Assembly: GCF_006443685.1 (NCBI RefSeq) | Contig: NZ_VFYP01000001.1 | Location: 620,001 to 684,000 of the forward strand | DNA length: 64,000 nt | Source of the DNA: Rhizobium glycinendophyticum | GTDB lineage: Bacteria; Pseudomonadota; Alphaproteobacteria; Rhizobiales; Rhizobiaceae | Direction of reading: 5' to 3' | Part shown: piece after piece, positions 7,930 to 17,022 of the stretch | How positions within the stretch are numbered: position 1 is the first letter of the stretch | Layout: each line of letters opens with the position of its first letter | The notes under the pieces: model-generated | Database searches by the model: none | The model's input: the letters and a program-made list of their open reading frames with translations, nothing else | Told to the model about the DNA's origin: nothing | Program-made: the position numbers and the translations under genes

Positions 7930-9252
7930 ATGGCGTCCTCGACCTCTCCGGTCTCCGGTGGCACTGCGTCCGCCGTCAAGAAGATGCAGTCGCGCAAGGT
8001 CAAGCGCGGCTCCAGCCTGCCGACGGTCATGGGCGTTACACTTGCCTGTCTCTTCTGGACGACCGCCAGTTTGGCCGTGTTCAAGGGGCTGGCCTCGTCG
8101 CCGATTGAGGCGCCGCTCTACAACGCTCACGTCCTGCCGAAGCCAAGTCTCGCCCTGGCGCAACCTCTGACACCGCAAGCGACGACGGCATCGTCAGGCG
8201 ACTTCCACGCGCTCGAAACCATGCGGAAGCGATTCGCAGAAGCGGTCGCGGCAACCGACAGTCTAGGGCTCCTGATGCTGCCGACCGCTATGCGTCTGGC
8301 CGAGGTCGAGAAATCCGACCGCCTGCTTCTTGCTCGCATCGAGAGCTTCTCCGATCCGCAGGCAATGGCCGTGCTGCGCGAAGCGCTCGGCAAGTTCGAG
8401 GCCGAACGTCAGCAGGCGGCGCTGGCCGTCGCTACCCGCGATCGGCGCACAGGTGCGGACGATATCGTGCCGGTGGATCCCATCGTGACAGCCTCTCTTG
8501 CCCCGGCGTCAACGATCGCGCCGACTGCGCTCGGCTATGCCGCACCTCCAACGGCGGATGCGGTGATGGCGGCGACAGATCCCCGCGAGGAGCCGTTCCA
8601 GGAACTTCTATCGGAACCGCAGGCGAGTGAGCACGGCGACTTGCCGGACGACGGCCCGCTGCCGCAGGCAAAGCCCCGTGCGGCGGCAATCCCGGCGCCG
8701 GAGCCCCCCGTCGCGACCGCTCCGGAAAAGCCGAAGAGGAAGACGCTGGCCAATATGCTGGCCTATGCCAAGCCGGATAATCCGATCACCACGGATGACG
8801 GGGCAGGCGGACTTTTCAGCCGTAAGAACTCGCTTCCCGGTCCAGGTAGCCGCATCGCGGTCTATGTGATCGAGGATGCCACCGTTCATATGCCGAATGG
8901 CGAGAAGCTTCGCGCCCATTCCGGAAGAGCACATATGCGCGACAACCCGAAGTTTGTGCACATGAAGAACCAGGGTCCGACCCCGCCAAACGTCTACAAA
9001 CTGCGGATGCGTGAAGCCCGATTCCATGGTGTTGAGGCGATCCGCATGACCCCGGTCGGCGACGCGAAGATGTACAATCGCGATGGCTTCCTCACCCATA
9101 CCTATCTGCTGCGCAAACGCGGAGACAGTTCGGGCTGCGTTGTGTTTGAGGACTACAATCGCTTCCTGAATGCCTTCAAGCAGGGTCAGGTCAACACGTT
9201 GATCGTGGTGCCCTCGCTGCGGGAACTGCCGAAATACACCGCAATGCTTTGA
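7930..9252 (+). CDS. Membrane-anchored Tlde1/DUF2778 L,D-transpeptidase-like protein
   Basis: The product is 440 residues when started at ATG 7930; a GTG at 7891 is the alternative, and neither has a strong ribosome site. A basic N-terminus precedes one membrane segment at about residues 34-52. A long Ala/Pro-rich linker follows, then a C-terminal domain of about 130 residues with an AHSGRAHMRDNP segment and an SSGCVVF segment, which supplies the likely catalytic Cys. These match my memory of DUF2778, renamed the Tlde1 domain after a type VI secretion peptidoglycan effector. Here the membrane anchor and lack of T6SS neighbours suggest a resident cell-wall enzyme. That role is inferred. Confidence 0.7.
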   Translation: MASSTSPVSGGTASAVKKMQSRKVKRGSSLPTVMGVTLACLFWTTASLAVFKGLASSPIEAPLYNAHVLPKPSLALAQPLTPQATTASSGDFHALETMRKRFAEAVAATDSLGLLMLPTAMRLAEVEKSDRLLLARIESFSDPQAMAVLREALGKFEAERQQAALAVATRDRRTGADDIVPVDPIVTASLAPASTIAPTALGYAAPPTADAVMAATDPREEPFQELLSEPQASEHGDLPDDGPLPQAKPRAAAIPAPEPPVATAPEKPKRKTLANMLAYAKPDNPITTDDGAGGLFSRKNSLPGPGSRIAVYVIEDATVHMPNGEKLRAHSGRAHMRDNPKFVHMKNQGPTPPNVYKLRMREARFHGVEAIRMTPVGDAKMYNRDGFLTHTYLLRKRGDSSGCVVFEDYNRFLNAFKQGQVNTLIVVPSLRELPKYTAML

Positions 9253-9269
9253 CGCAAGCGCATAGATCG

Positions 9270-9302
9270 AAGGCCTGCGAGGTTCTGCTTCGGAGGCCTT
9301 TT
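9270..9302 (+). terminator. Terminator of the Tlde1-domain gene
   Basis: AAGGCCT (9270-9276) pairs with AGGCCTT (9294-9300), followed by TT. The tail is short, so strength is uncertain. Confidence 0.55.
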
Positions 9303-9416
9303 GTGTTGCGCGCCTTATGATCCTGAGACCGAGGGTCGATTAGGCGATGAGGCTTCTAGCGCGAAGGGTGAAGGCCGGCGGATGCAGCCGGCCCCATGCC
9401 CGTTGCCTCTGCAGGA

Positions 9417-11195
9417 TCAGAATTCCTGCCAATCCTCCTTGAGAGCCGTATTGCCCTGAACGGACATCGGCCGTGCCGCGGGCCGACGCTCGCTTTGCGC
9501 CGCGGGCGGCGCGTGTCTCACTGGTGCAGAGGGCTTGCGGGCCGAACCGGAATAGTGGTGGCCGAGCGAGAACCGGGCGATGAACTGGCGGAGCCTTTCG
9601 GTCTCGTTGGCAAGCGTGGCGCTGGCGGCGTTGGATTCTTCCACCATCGCTGCGTTCTGCTGCGTCACCTGATCCATCTGGTTGACTGCGGAGTTCACCT
9701 CCGAAAGCCCCGTCGCCTGTTCCCGGGCAGAGCTTGCGATCGCCTGCATGTGGTCGTTGACGGCAATGATGTTTTCCTGGATCGTCTTCAGAGCCTCGCC
9801 GGTCTCGCTGACCAGCTTCACCCCGTTTTTCACTTCTTCCGAGGAATTGCGGATCAGTTCCTTGATTTCCTTCGCTGCCTGGGCGGAACGTTGCGCGAGC
9901 TCGCGCACTTCCTGAGCGACGACGGCGAATCCCTTGCCCGCTTCACCGGCGCGGGCCGCTTCCACCCCGGCGTTCAGGGCCAGCAGGTTGGTCTGGAAGG
10001 CGATCTCGTCGATCACCCCGATAATGTTGGAGATCTGGTTGGACGACTGTTCGATCCGAGCCATCGCGCCGACGGCCTCGGCGACGATCTCGCCCGATCG
10101 AGCGGCACTGGTATCGGCCAGCTGGGTCGACGTGCGGGCCTCTTCTGCGCGCTTGGACGCATTGTTGACGTTGACCGTGATCTGGTCGAGCGCCGCCGCC
10201 GTCTCTTCCAGCGAGGCCGCCTGCTGCTCTGTCCGCTTCGACAGGTCTTGGGCGCTGTGGCTGATCTCACGAGTTCCGCTGTCGATCTGGTCGGTCGATT
10301 TGGCAACGGCTCCGAGCGTCGAGCCGAGCTGTGTCAGCGCTTCGTTGAGGTTGGTGCGCAGGGCTTCGAAATCCGGCGCGAACGGTCGGTCGACCGTGAA
10401 GCTGACATCGCCGCCGGCCATCTTCATGAGGGCGTCGCCGATCGTATCGACGGCATGAACGCGTTCGGTCACATCCGTTGCGAACTTCACCACCTTGGCC
10501 ACACGGCCCCGATCATCGAGCATCGGGTTGTAGGAGGCGTTGATGACTACCTTTTTGCCGCCCTTGCCGTAGCGTGTGAATTCGGCCGCCTGAAACTTTC
10601 CGGCACGAAGCTGTTTCCAGAACTCCTGGTAATCGTTCGTCCGGCTGTATTCAGGATCGACGAACATGCTGTGATGCTTGCCCTTGATCTCGTCCATGCG
10701 GTAGCCGAGCGCATTCAGGAAATTGTCGTTCGCAGTGACCACCTCGCCATCAGGCGTGAATTCGATGATGGCCTGGACGCGACTGATTGCGACCATCTGG
10801 TTCTGGTAGTCGAGATTTTGCAGACGCGCGCTGGCATTGGCCCATTCAACGACGAAACCCGTTGTTTTCGAGCCGCTCTTTAAGGGAGTCACGATCAGGT
10901 CAAAGGCATGATGGCCGACCCAGATCGTGGCTTTATGCTGCACTTTCAGGCTGGCCAGCATATTGCGCTGGTGCGACGGGTTTTTGTGGAAGATGTCGAT
11001 GTTGCTGCCGATCAGCTTGGCATACTCGAAGCGCGGCAATTCTTTCTTCAGGTCGGCTTCGGCTTCCTGAAGCATCTCTTTCACGGCGGCGTTCATGTAG
11101 CGGATGTTCAGCTTCTCGTCGGCGATCATGATTTTGGCGGTGATCACTTCAAGGGACTCGAGCTGCGCCTTTGTGTTGTATGACTGTCCAAACAT
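9417..11195 (-). CDS. Soluble PAS-PAS methyl-accepting chemotaxis protein
   Basis: This cytoplasmic chemoreceptor has 592 residues. The start at 11195 (MFGQSYN) follows an AAGGACC ribosome site; the longer ORF to 11261 looks like leader. There is no transmembrane segment. Two PAS domains span about residues 13-120 and 130-245, followed by a HAMP-like connector and the signalling hairpin with [20 protein letters not shown]. The last five residues, DWQEF, fit the aromatic-x-x-aromatic pattern of CheR/CheB-docking pentapeptides. It resembles Sinorhizobium McpY-type receptors. PAS suggests sensing of redox, energy or a small ligand. Confidence 0.9.
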   Translation of the reverse strand: MFGQSYNTKAQLESLEVITAKIMIADEKLNIRYMNAAVKEMLQEAEADLKKELPRFEYAKLIGSNIDIFHKNPSHQRNMLASLKVQHKATIWVGHHAFDLIVTPLKSGSKTTGFVVEWANASARLQNLDYQNQMVAISRVQAIIEFTPDGEVVTANDNFLNALGYRMDEIKGKHHSMFVDPEYSRTNDYQEFWKQLRAGKFQAAEFTRYGKGGKKVVINASYNPMLDDRGRVAKVVKFATDVTERVHAVDTIGDALMKMAGGDVSFTVDRPFAPDFEALRTNLNEALTQLGSTLGAVAKSTDQIDSGTREISHSAQDLSKRTEQQAASLEETAAALDQITVNVNNASKRAEEARTSTQLADTSAARSGEIVAEAVGAMARIEQSSNQISNIIGVIDEIAFQTNLLALNAGVEAARAGEAGKGFAVVAQEVRELAQRSAQAAKEIKELIRNSSEEVKNGVKLVSETGEALKTIQENIIAVNDHMQAIASSAREQATGLSEVNSAVNQMDQVTQQNAAMVEESNAASATLANETERLRQFIARFSLGHHYSGSARKPSAPVRHAPPAAQSERRPAARPMSVQGNTALKEDWQEF

Positions 11196-11402
11196 TCTGT
11201 CCTGGTCCTTTTTGCCAGTTTTGCGAGTAGAGCTCCGCTCCTCCGGAACGAAGGTAGACAAAAGACAGAATTTCTCGAAGATGGGTTGGGTTTGTATATC
11301 TTCTTGATTCTGTTGGCTTTTATTTGAGGGGATCGTACATATTAGCCGTTGCGAATGCGTTAATCAGTCTCATGCTTCGATATCTCGATACATGTTGCGA
11401 AC

Positions 11403-11428
11403 AAAAAGGCCGCGATTGCTCGCGGCCT
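11403..11428 (-). terminator. Terminator of the zwf-pgl-edd operon
   Basis: On the minus strand AGGCCGCGA and TCGCGGCCT form a 9-bp stem with a 4-base loop, followed by five T (plus-strand A-run 11403-11407). It lies 27 bases past the edd stop. Confidence 0.85.
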
Positions 11429-11454
11429 GGCTGTAGTCAAAATTCGCGTCGGTT

Positions 11455-13272
11455 TCAGAACAGAACGCTGGCGCCCCGATCCGCAGGACCTGCAAGGCGC
11501 CGGAAGCTCGCAAAGAGTTCGCGGCCCATGCCGAATTCGTTTGCATCCAGATCGGTTGTGGCATTGTCGCGGCCAGCGAAATCGACGGCGTCGACCAGAA
11601 CTTCGAGCGTGCCGGCAATGGCATCCAAGCGCACCATATCGCCATCCCGGATCTTGGCGATGGGTCCGCCATCCACCGCCTCCGGTGTCACGTGGATCGC
11701 CGCCGGCACCTTGCCGGATGCGCCGGACATGCGGCCATCGGTCACCAGCGCGACCTTGAACCCACGATCCTGCAGCACGCCAAGCGGTGGCGTCAGACGG
11801 TGCAATTCCGGCATGCCATTGGCTTTCGGCCCCTGGAAGCGCACGACGGCAATGAAATCGCGGTCGAGTTTGCCTGCCTTGAACGCATCCTGCAGTTCCT
11901 GCTGGTCGTGAAAGACGATCGCCGGCGCTTCGATGACGTGACGCTCGGGCTTCACCGCCGAGATCTTGATCACGGCCTTGCCGAGATTGCCGGTGAGCAT
12001 CTTCAGGCCGCCATTCGACTGGAACGGCTTGTCGATGGTGGTCAGCACCTTCGGATCTGCACTCACGTCGGATGCCGGCTCGCGCGAGACCGTGCCGTCC
12101 TCGGAGAGCTTCGGATCGATCGTATAGGCTGCAAGACCCTGCCCATAGACGGTCCGCACGTCGTCGTGCAGGTAGCCGGCTTTCAAGAGCTGCTTGATCA
12201 GGAAACCCATCCCCCCGGCCGCATGGAAATGGTTCACGTCGGCAAGGCCGTTCGGGTAGACGCGTGCCAGCAACGGCACGATATCCGAGAGTTCCGAGAT
12301 ATCCTGCCAGGTGAGTTGTATCCCGCCGGCGCGCGCCATGGCGATCAGGTGGATTGTGTGATTGGTGGAACCACCTGTGGCGTGCAAGCCGACGACACCG
12401 TTGACGATCGAGCGCTCGTCAATCATCTCTCCGGCCGGGGTGAATTCGTTGCCAAGCGCCGTTATCGCAAGCGCGCGCTTGGCGGCTTCCTTGGTCAGCG
12501 CATCACGCAGCGGCGTGCCCGGATTGATGAACGATGCGCCGGGCATATGGAAGCCCATGATCTCCATTAGCATTTGGTTCGAATTGGCCGTGCCGTAGAA
12601 GGTACAGGTGCCAGGACCGTGATAGGATTTCGATTCCGCTTCGAGCAGTTCTGCGCGACCGACCTTGCCTTCTGCATAGAGTTGACGGATGCGCGACTTC
12701 TCGTCGTTCGGCAGGCCTGTGGTCATCGGGCCGGCGGGAATGAAGATCGACGGCAGGTGGCCGAAGGTCAGAGCCGCGATCATCAGGCCCGGCACGATCT
12801 TGTCGCAGACACCGAGATAGACTGCGGCATCGAACATGTTGTGCGACAGACCGATACCGGCCGCCATGGCGATCGCATCGCGCGAAAAGAGGGAGAGTTC
12901 CATGCCGGGCTGGCCCTGAGTGACCCCGTCACACATTGCCGGAACCCCGCCGGCGACCTGTGCAACTCCACCCGCTTCAGACGCGGCCTTGCGGATCAGC
13001 GCCGGATAGGTCTCGAAGGGCTGATGGGCCGAGAGCATGTCGTTATAGGCGGTGATGATGCCGAGATTGGGTACCACATCGCCGGCGAGCGCCGCCTTCT
13101 CGGAGGGGGAACAGACGGCAAAGCCATGGGCGAGATTGCCGCAGGAGAGAGTGGAGCGGTGTACGCCCTTGGAGATCGCGCGGCGCGTCCGGTCGAGATA
13201 GGCCTCGCGCGTCGGCTTGGAACGCTCAACGATCCGCTTGGTGATGGCTTCGATTCGGCTGTCTGCACTCAT
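11455..13272 (-). CDS. edd: 6-phosphogluconate dehydratase (Entner-Doudoroff)
   Basis: It converts 6-phosphogluconate to 2-keto-3-deoxy-6-phosphogluconate. The product is 605 residues, the usual length for the IlvD/Edd family. Cluster-binding cysteines are visible in CGNLAHGF and [11 protein letters not shown]. The C-terminal region carries [22 protein letters not shown], of which the SGASG loop is typical. It is the last gene of the zwf-pgl-edd group and is followed by a good terminator. A 126-base gap separates it from pgl, so it may also have its own promoter. The aldolase gene eda is not in the window. Confidence 0.95.
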   Translation of the reverse strand: MSADSRIEAITKRIVERSKPTREAYLDRTRRAISKGVHRSTLSCGNLAHGFAVCSPSEKAALAGDVVPNLGIITAYNDMLSAHQPFETYPALIRKAASEAGGVAQVAGGVPAMCDGVTQGQPGMELSLFSRDAIAMAAGIGLSHNMFDAAVYLGVCDKIVPGLMIAALTFGHLPSIFIPAGPMTTGLPNDEKSRIRQLYAEGKVGRAELLEAESKSYHGPGTCTFYGTANSNQMLMEIMGFHMPGASFINPGTPLRDALTKEAAKRALAITALGNEFTPAGEMIDERSIVNGVVGLHATGGSTNHTIHLIAMARAGGIQLTWQDISELSDIVPLLARVYPNGLADVNHFHAAGGMGFLIKQLLKAGYLHDDVRTVYGQGLAAYTIDPKLSEDGTVSREPASDVSADPKVLTTIDKPFQSNGGLKMLTGNLGKAVIKISAVKPERHVIEAPAIVFHDQQELQDAFKAGKLDRDFIAVVRFQGPKANGMPELHRLTPPLGVLQDRGFKVALVTDGRMSGASGKVPAAIHVTPEAVDGGPIAKIRDGDMVRLDAIAGTLEVLVDAVDFAGRDNATTDLDANEFGMGRELFASFRRLAGPADRGASVLF

Positions 13273-13398
13273 CGGATTTCGCTCCTCTAAAAGCGCGCAT
13301 CAGCTCACGCCGCGCGCAGGGCCTCCCGGGCCCGGACATCAGGTTCTTGCGCATCAGGCCAGCCGTGATCGGTCACGGCACGGCGAAGGGTCACCGGT

Positions 13399-14097
13399 TC
13401 AGGGTGCCCAGTAGATCTCAGGCGTTGTCGCGGCCCGTTCCAGCACCGCGCGGATCGGCATTTCCGCCGCGTCTGTGCCGGAAATTGCCTTGTCCAGCAC
13501 GCTCTTCTTTTCCGCGCCCTCGATATGGACGATCAGCAGGCCGGCATCTTGCAGCGCAGAGAAGGAGAGCGTCAATCGCGCTTCCCCGGCACCCGGTGCC
13601 TCCATGGTCATGACGCGGCGAGGCAGGGAAAGGTCCAGTGCGGCGGCGAGGTGATCGCCACCGGGGAAGAAGGAGGCCGTATGGCCATCCGTCCCCATGC
13701 CGAGGATCACAACATCGAACGGCCCCGTCATGCCCGGAATGATGCCGGAAGCCGTGATCGCCGCCTCTTCGATGGTCGCCTCGGGCCGGTACAGCGGTAC
13801 GAACTGCGCCATCGCGGCGGCGTTCTTGAGAAGATGTGTCTTCACCAGCAGATGGTTGGAGCGCGGATTGTCCTCCGGCACGAAGCGTTCGTCGACCAGT
13901 GTCACCTTGATCTTCGGCCACTCGATATCCCGGGTAGAGAGTGCTTCGAAGAAAGCCTTTGGTGTCGATCCGCCGGAAACGGCGAGCGTGGCTTCCCCGC
14001 GGGCAGATAAAGCCGCCGAAAGAGCCGCCGCCACGCGATCGGCGAGAGCCTCGGCAAGCGCCGGGGCAGTCTCGAAACTGTGCATCTGATGCCCCAT
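13399..14097 (-). CDS. pgl: 6-phosphogluconolactonase
   Basis: It hydrolyses 6-phosphoglucono-delta-lactone made by Zwf to 6-phosphogluconate. The product is 232 residues when started at ATG 14097, which has GAGG eight bases upstream; an ATG at 14085 (MHSFET) is an alternative. The longer ORF to 14208 overlaps zwf and is not needed. Family motifs are AVSGGSTPKAFFEAL near residue 40 and a central DVVILGMGTDGHTAS. The start lies 10 bases after the zwf stop, so the two are probably co-translated. Confidence 0.93.
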   Translation of the reverse strand: MGHQMHSFETAPALAEALADRVAAALSAALSARGEATLAVSGGSTPKAFFEALSTRDIEWPKIKVTLVDERFVPEDNPRSNHLLVKTHLLKNAAAMAQFVPLYRPEATIEEAAITASGIIPGMTGPFDVVILGMGTDGHTASFFPGGDHLAAALDLSLPRRVMTMEAPGAGEARLTLSFSALQDAGLLIVHIEGAEKKSVLDKAISGTDAAEMPIRAVLERAATTPEIYWAP

Positions 14098-14107
14098 CTC
14101 CCCGGCC

Positions 14108-15580
14108 TCAGTCGTTTTCGTGCCAGGTGCGACCGTCACGCTCGATGAGCGCGATGGCCTGGCTCGGACCCCAGGTGCCGGACGTGTACCCTTGAGCCTT
14201 CTGGCCAATTTCTTCCCAAGCTTTCAGGATCGGGTCGCACCACTTCCAAGCCGCTTCCACTTCGTCGCGGCGCATGAAGAGCGTCTGGTTCGAACGGATG
14301 ACGTCCATCAGGAGGCGCTCGTAGGCATCGGGATTGCGTACGTCGAAGGCCTGGGCAAAGCTCATGTCAAGAGAGACATGGCGCAGGCGCATACCACCCG
14401 GGCCCGGATCCTTGATCATCAGCCACTGCTTGACGCCTTCATCCGGCTGCAGGCGGATGACCAGTTTGTTGGCTTCGATCCGGCCGGCGCTCTCGCCAAA
14501 GATCGAATGCGGGATCGGCTTGAAGGCAATGACGATCTCCGACATGCGGGCGGCAAGACGCTTGCCCGTGCGCAGGTAGAAGGGAACGCCGGCCCAGCGC
14601 CAGTTGTTGATCTCGGCCTTGATGGCGACGAAGGTTTCTGTGTCGGATACTGCGCCCAGCTCTTCCTGGTAACCGTTGACAGCACCACCTGCAGAGGCGC
14701 CAGCGCGATACTGGCCGCGCACCGTCTGCTTCTCCACATTCGCAGGCGTGATCGGCTTCAGCGACCTGAGCACCTTCAGCTTTTCGTCACGAACAGCCTC
14801 GGCGTCGAGGGAGGACGGTGCTTCCATCGCCACGAGGCAGAGAAGCTGCAGGATATGGTTTTGCACCATGTCACGCAGCGCGCCGGCCTTGTCGTAATAG
14901 GTGACGCGGCCTTCCAGACCGACAGATTCTGCGACCGTGATCTGCACGTGGTCGATATGGGCGGAGTTCCACAGCGGCTCGTAAAGGGCATTGGCGAAGC
15001 GCAGTGCCATCAGGTTCTGCACCGTTTCCTTGCCGAGATAGTGGTCGATACGGAAGATCTGGTCTTCCTTGAAGACCTTGCCGATCGTGTCGTTCAGCGC
15101 TTGGGCCGAGGCGAGGTCGCGGCCGATGGGCTTTTCGACGACGATGCGCGTCGACTTGGTGATCAGCTTGTGGTCGCGGATCTTGTCGGCGATGTCACCG
15201 AAGATCGAGGGCGATACGGCGAGATAGAAGGCACGCACCGTATCCTTGCCAGTATCCAGCAGCTTCTTGAGATCGTCCCAGCCCTGATCGGATTTGGCAT
15301 CGACCGAGACATAGTAAACGCGCCCGAGAAACTTAGCGACCTCAGACTCTTCCAGCTCTTCCGCCTTCAGATGCTCCTTGAGGGCTGCAAGCGTATAGTT
15401 GCGGTACTCTTCGTGCGTCATGGCGGTGCGCGAGGCGCCGATTACGCGGGTTGGCTCCGTAAGTTGCCCGGCCAGTTGGCGATGATAGAGCGCGGGCAAA
15501 AGCTTGCGTTCGGCCAAGTCGCCGGTCCCGCCGAAGACGACGTAGTCAAAGGGTTCCACAGGGATGATCTGGCTGCTCAT
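14108..15580 (-). CDS. zwf: Glucose-6-phosphate 1-dehydrogenase
   Basis: It oxidises glucose-6-phosphate with NAD(P)+ to the lactone, the entry step of the Entner-Doudoroff and oxidative pentose phosphate routes. The product is 490 residues. The N-terminal nucleotide-binding GGTGDLAERKLLPAL and the catalytic RIDHYLGKETVQNL motif are both intact. It is the first gene of a zwf-pgl-edd operon on the minus strand. The upstream 15581-15660 stretch is AT-rich (around AATCTAATCGATTTAA) and probably contains the promoter, though I could not fix clear -35/-10 boxes. Confidence 0.96.
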   Translation of the reverse strand: MSSQIIPVEPFDYVVFGGTGDLAERKLLPALYHRQLAGQLTEPTRVIGASRTAMTHEEYRNYTLAALKEHLKAEELEESEVAKFLGRVYYVSVDAKSDQGWDDLKKLLDTGKDTVRAFYLAVSPSIFGDIADKIRDHKLITKSTRIVVEKPIGRDLASAQALNDTIGKVFKEDQIFRIDHYLGKETVQNLMALRFANALYEPLWNSAHIDHVQITVAESVGLEGRVTYYDKAGALRDMVQNHILQLLCLVAMEAPSSLDAEAVRDEKLKVLRSLKPITPANVEKQTVRGQYRAGASAGGAVNGYQEELGAVSDTETFVAIKAEINNWRWAGVPFYLRTGKRLAARMSEIVIAFKPIPHSIFGESAGRIEANKLVIRLQPDEGVKQWLMIKDPGPGGMRLRHVSLDMSFAQAFDVRNPDAYERLLMDVIRSNQTLFMRRDEVEAAWKWCDPILKAWEEIGQKAQGYTSGTWGPSQAIALIERDGRTWHEND

Positions 15581-15725
15581 GCGGCATCTCTCGTTCGCAA
15601 ATTCGTTGGACAGGTTCTAATCTAATCGATTTAAAAAAGCCACCCTGCGGCCAGGGATTTTGTCGATCCATGCCGTCGAAAGGATGAACAAAGCCTTGTC
15701 TGCGACACTCGATCGCGGCTCGGAT

Positions 15726-17012
15726 TCAGAATCGATCCCGAAGGGCATACCAGGTGAGCGCCAGGAAGAGCAGGGGCTTTCTCAGCCGCGCGCCTCCGGG
15801 GAACGGGGAGATCTTCAGATCCTTGAGCACGTCCAACTCGCTGGCATTGCCGGCAATCGTGTCCGCATACATCTTGCCGGAATAGTTCGACAGCATCACG
15901 CCATGGCCGGAATAGCCGGCAAGCGAAGTGACACCTGGCAGGACCTCGCGGGCAAACGGTTTGCGCGGCATCGTGATCCCGACAGAGCCGCCCCATGCAT
16001 GGGTCATCTCCACGGATGCGAGCGCAGGATAAATCTCCGCGATTTGCCGGCGAATATGGCTCGAAATATCGCGCGGGCTGTCAGAGGTATAGGCCTCGCG
16101 TCCGCCGAACAGCAGCCGTCCATCCCGTGTCTTGCGGAAGTAGCGCACGACAAAGCGGCTATCGGCAACCGCTTCCGATCCCGGCAAAACTTGCGGGAAC
16201 TTTTCGAGCGGCACCGTCGCGCCGATGAAGGAGCGGATCGGCATGACATGGGCTGCCGTCACCGGCTCGAGATTGCCGATATAGGCGTTGGTCGCGATCA
16301 GCACGCGGTCCGCAGTGATCGTGCCCCTAGCCGTGTCGATGAAAGTCTTGCCGCCCATCTGACGAATGGCGCTGGCCGGCGTCATTTCGTGGATCTTTGC
16401 ACCGGCAGAGGCGGCGACGCGCGCCAATCCCACCAAGAGCTTCAGCGGATGGATGTGGCCGGTGCCGGCGTCGCGCACGCCGTAATGATAGCGCGTCGAT
16501 CCCAACCGCGCCTGCGTCTCTTCCCGGTCCATGAAAGAGACATGCGGATAGCCGTAGCGCTCGGCCATGACGTCCGCGTCATGCCGGTAATCCTTTTCCC
16601 AGCCGCGCTTGTGCGCGACATTCATCTGGCCGGGCATGTACTCGATGTCGATGGCGTGCTGCTCGGCGAAATCCAGGAGATATCGCTTGGCGTTTTCCGC
16701 GAGGTCGAACAGCGCCTTCGATCGCTCGAACCCCAGTTCCTCCTCCAGTTCGGCGGGCCAGGCGCGCTGGCCGGTGCCGAGCTGTCCGCCATTGCGGCCG
16801 GAGGCGCCGTCGCCGAAGCGGCTGCCCTCGATCAGGACGACAGAGACGCCGAGACGGGCGAGATTGAAAGCGGCCTGCAGGCCGGTGAAGCCGCCACCGA
16901 TGATGGCGACGTCAGCGGAAACCGAGCCGTCAAGGGCCGGGTAGTCCGGCCGCTCGCCGACACTGGCCTGATACCAGGATATTCCTGGGGCGATCGGGCT
17001 TTGCCAGGTCAT
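15726..17012 (-). CDS. FAD-dependent oxidoreductase, gamma-glutamylputrescine oxidase type
   Basis: This is a DAO-fold flavoprotein of 428 residues. The FAD-binding segment DVAIIGGGFTGLQAAFNL is near residue 33. The C-terminal part includes GYSGHGVMLSNYSGKM, typical of PuuB/OrdL enzymes. It lies 10 bases after a glutamine-synthetase-family gene, the classic PuuA-PuuB arrangement: PuuA attaches glutamate to putrescine and PuuB oxidises the product to gamma-glutamyl-aminobutyraldehyde. Substrate is inferred from that pairing; other amines are possible. A second, similar pair lies at 57006-59673. Confidence 0.85.
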   Translation of the reverse strand: MTWQSPIAPGISWYQASVGERPDYPALDGSVSADVAIIGGGFTGLQAAFNLARLGVSVVLIEGSRFGDGASGRNGGQLGTGQRAWPAELEEELGFERSKALFDLAENAKRYLLDFAEQHAIDIEYMPGQMNVAHKRGWEKDYRHDADVMAERYGYPHVSFMDREETQARLGSTRYHYGVRDAGTGHIHPLKLLVGLARVAASAGAKIHEMTPASAIRQMGGKTFIDTARGTITADRVLIATNAYIGNLEPVTAAHVMPIRSFIGATVPLEKFPQVLPGSEAVADSRFVVRYFRKTRDGRLLFGGREAYTSDSPRDISSHIRRQIAEIYPALASVEMTHAWGGSVGITMPRKPFAREVLPGVTSLAGYSGHGVMLSNYSGKMYADTIAGNASELDVLKDLKISPFPGGARLRKPLLFLALTWYALRDRF

Positions 17013-17022
17013 GCTGTGCTTC

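Noticed and set aside
9396..10883. Open frame of 495 codons opposite the soluble chemoreceptor
   Set aside because: It mirrors the conserved chemoreceptor and has no domain or ribosome site of its own.
14120..15625. Open frame of 501 codons opposite zwf
   Set aside because: It is antisense to an intact, well-matched zwf and its translation shows no recognisable family. Long antisense frames are common in high-GC genes.
15634..15660. Possible terminator or leader hairpin (CCCTG-GCCG-CAGGG on the minus strand)
   Set aside because: The short stem is separated from the T-run by TGGC and lies upstream of zwf rather than after a gene reading that way; support is too weak to list.
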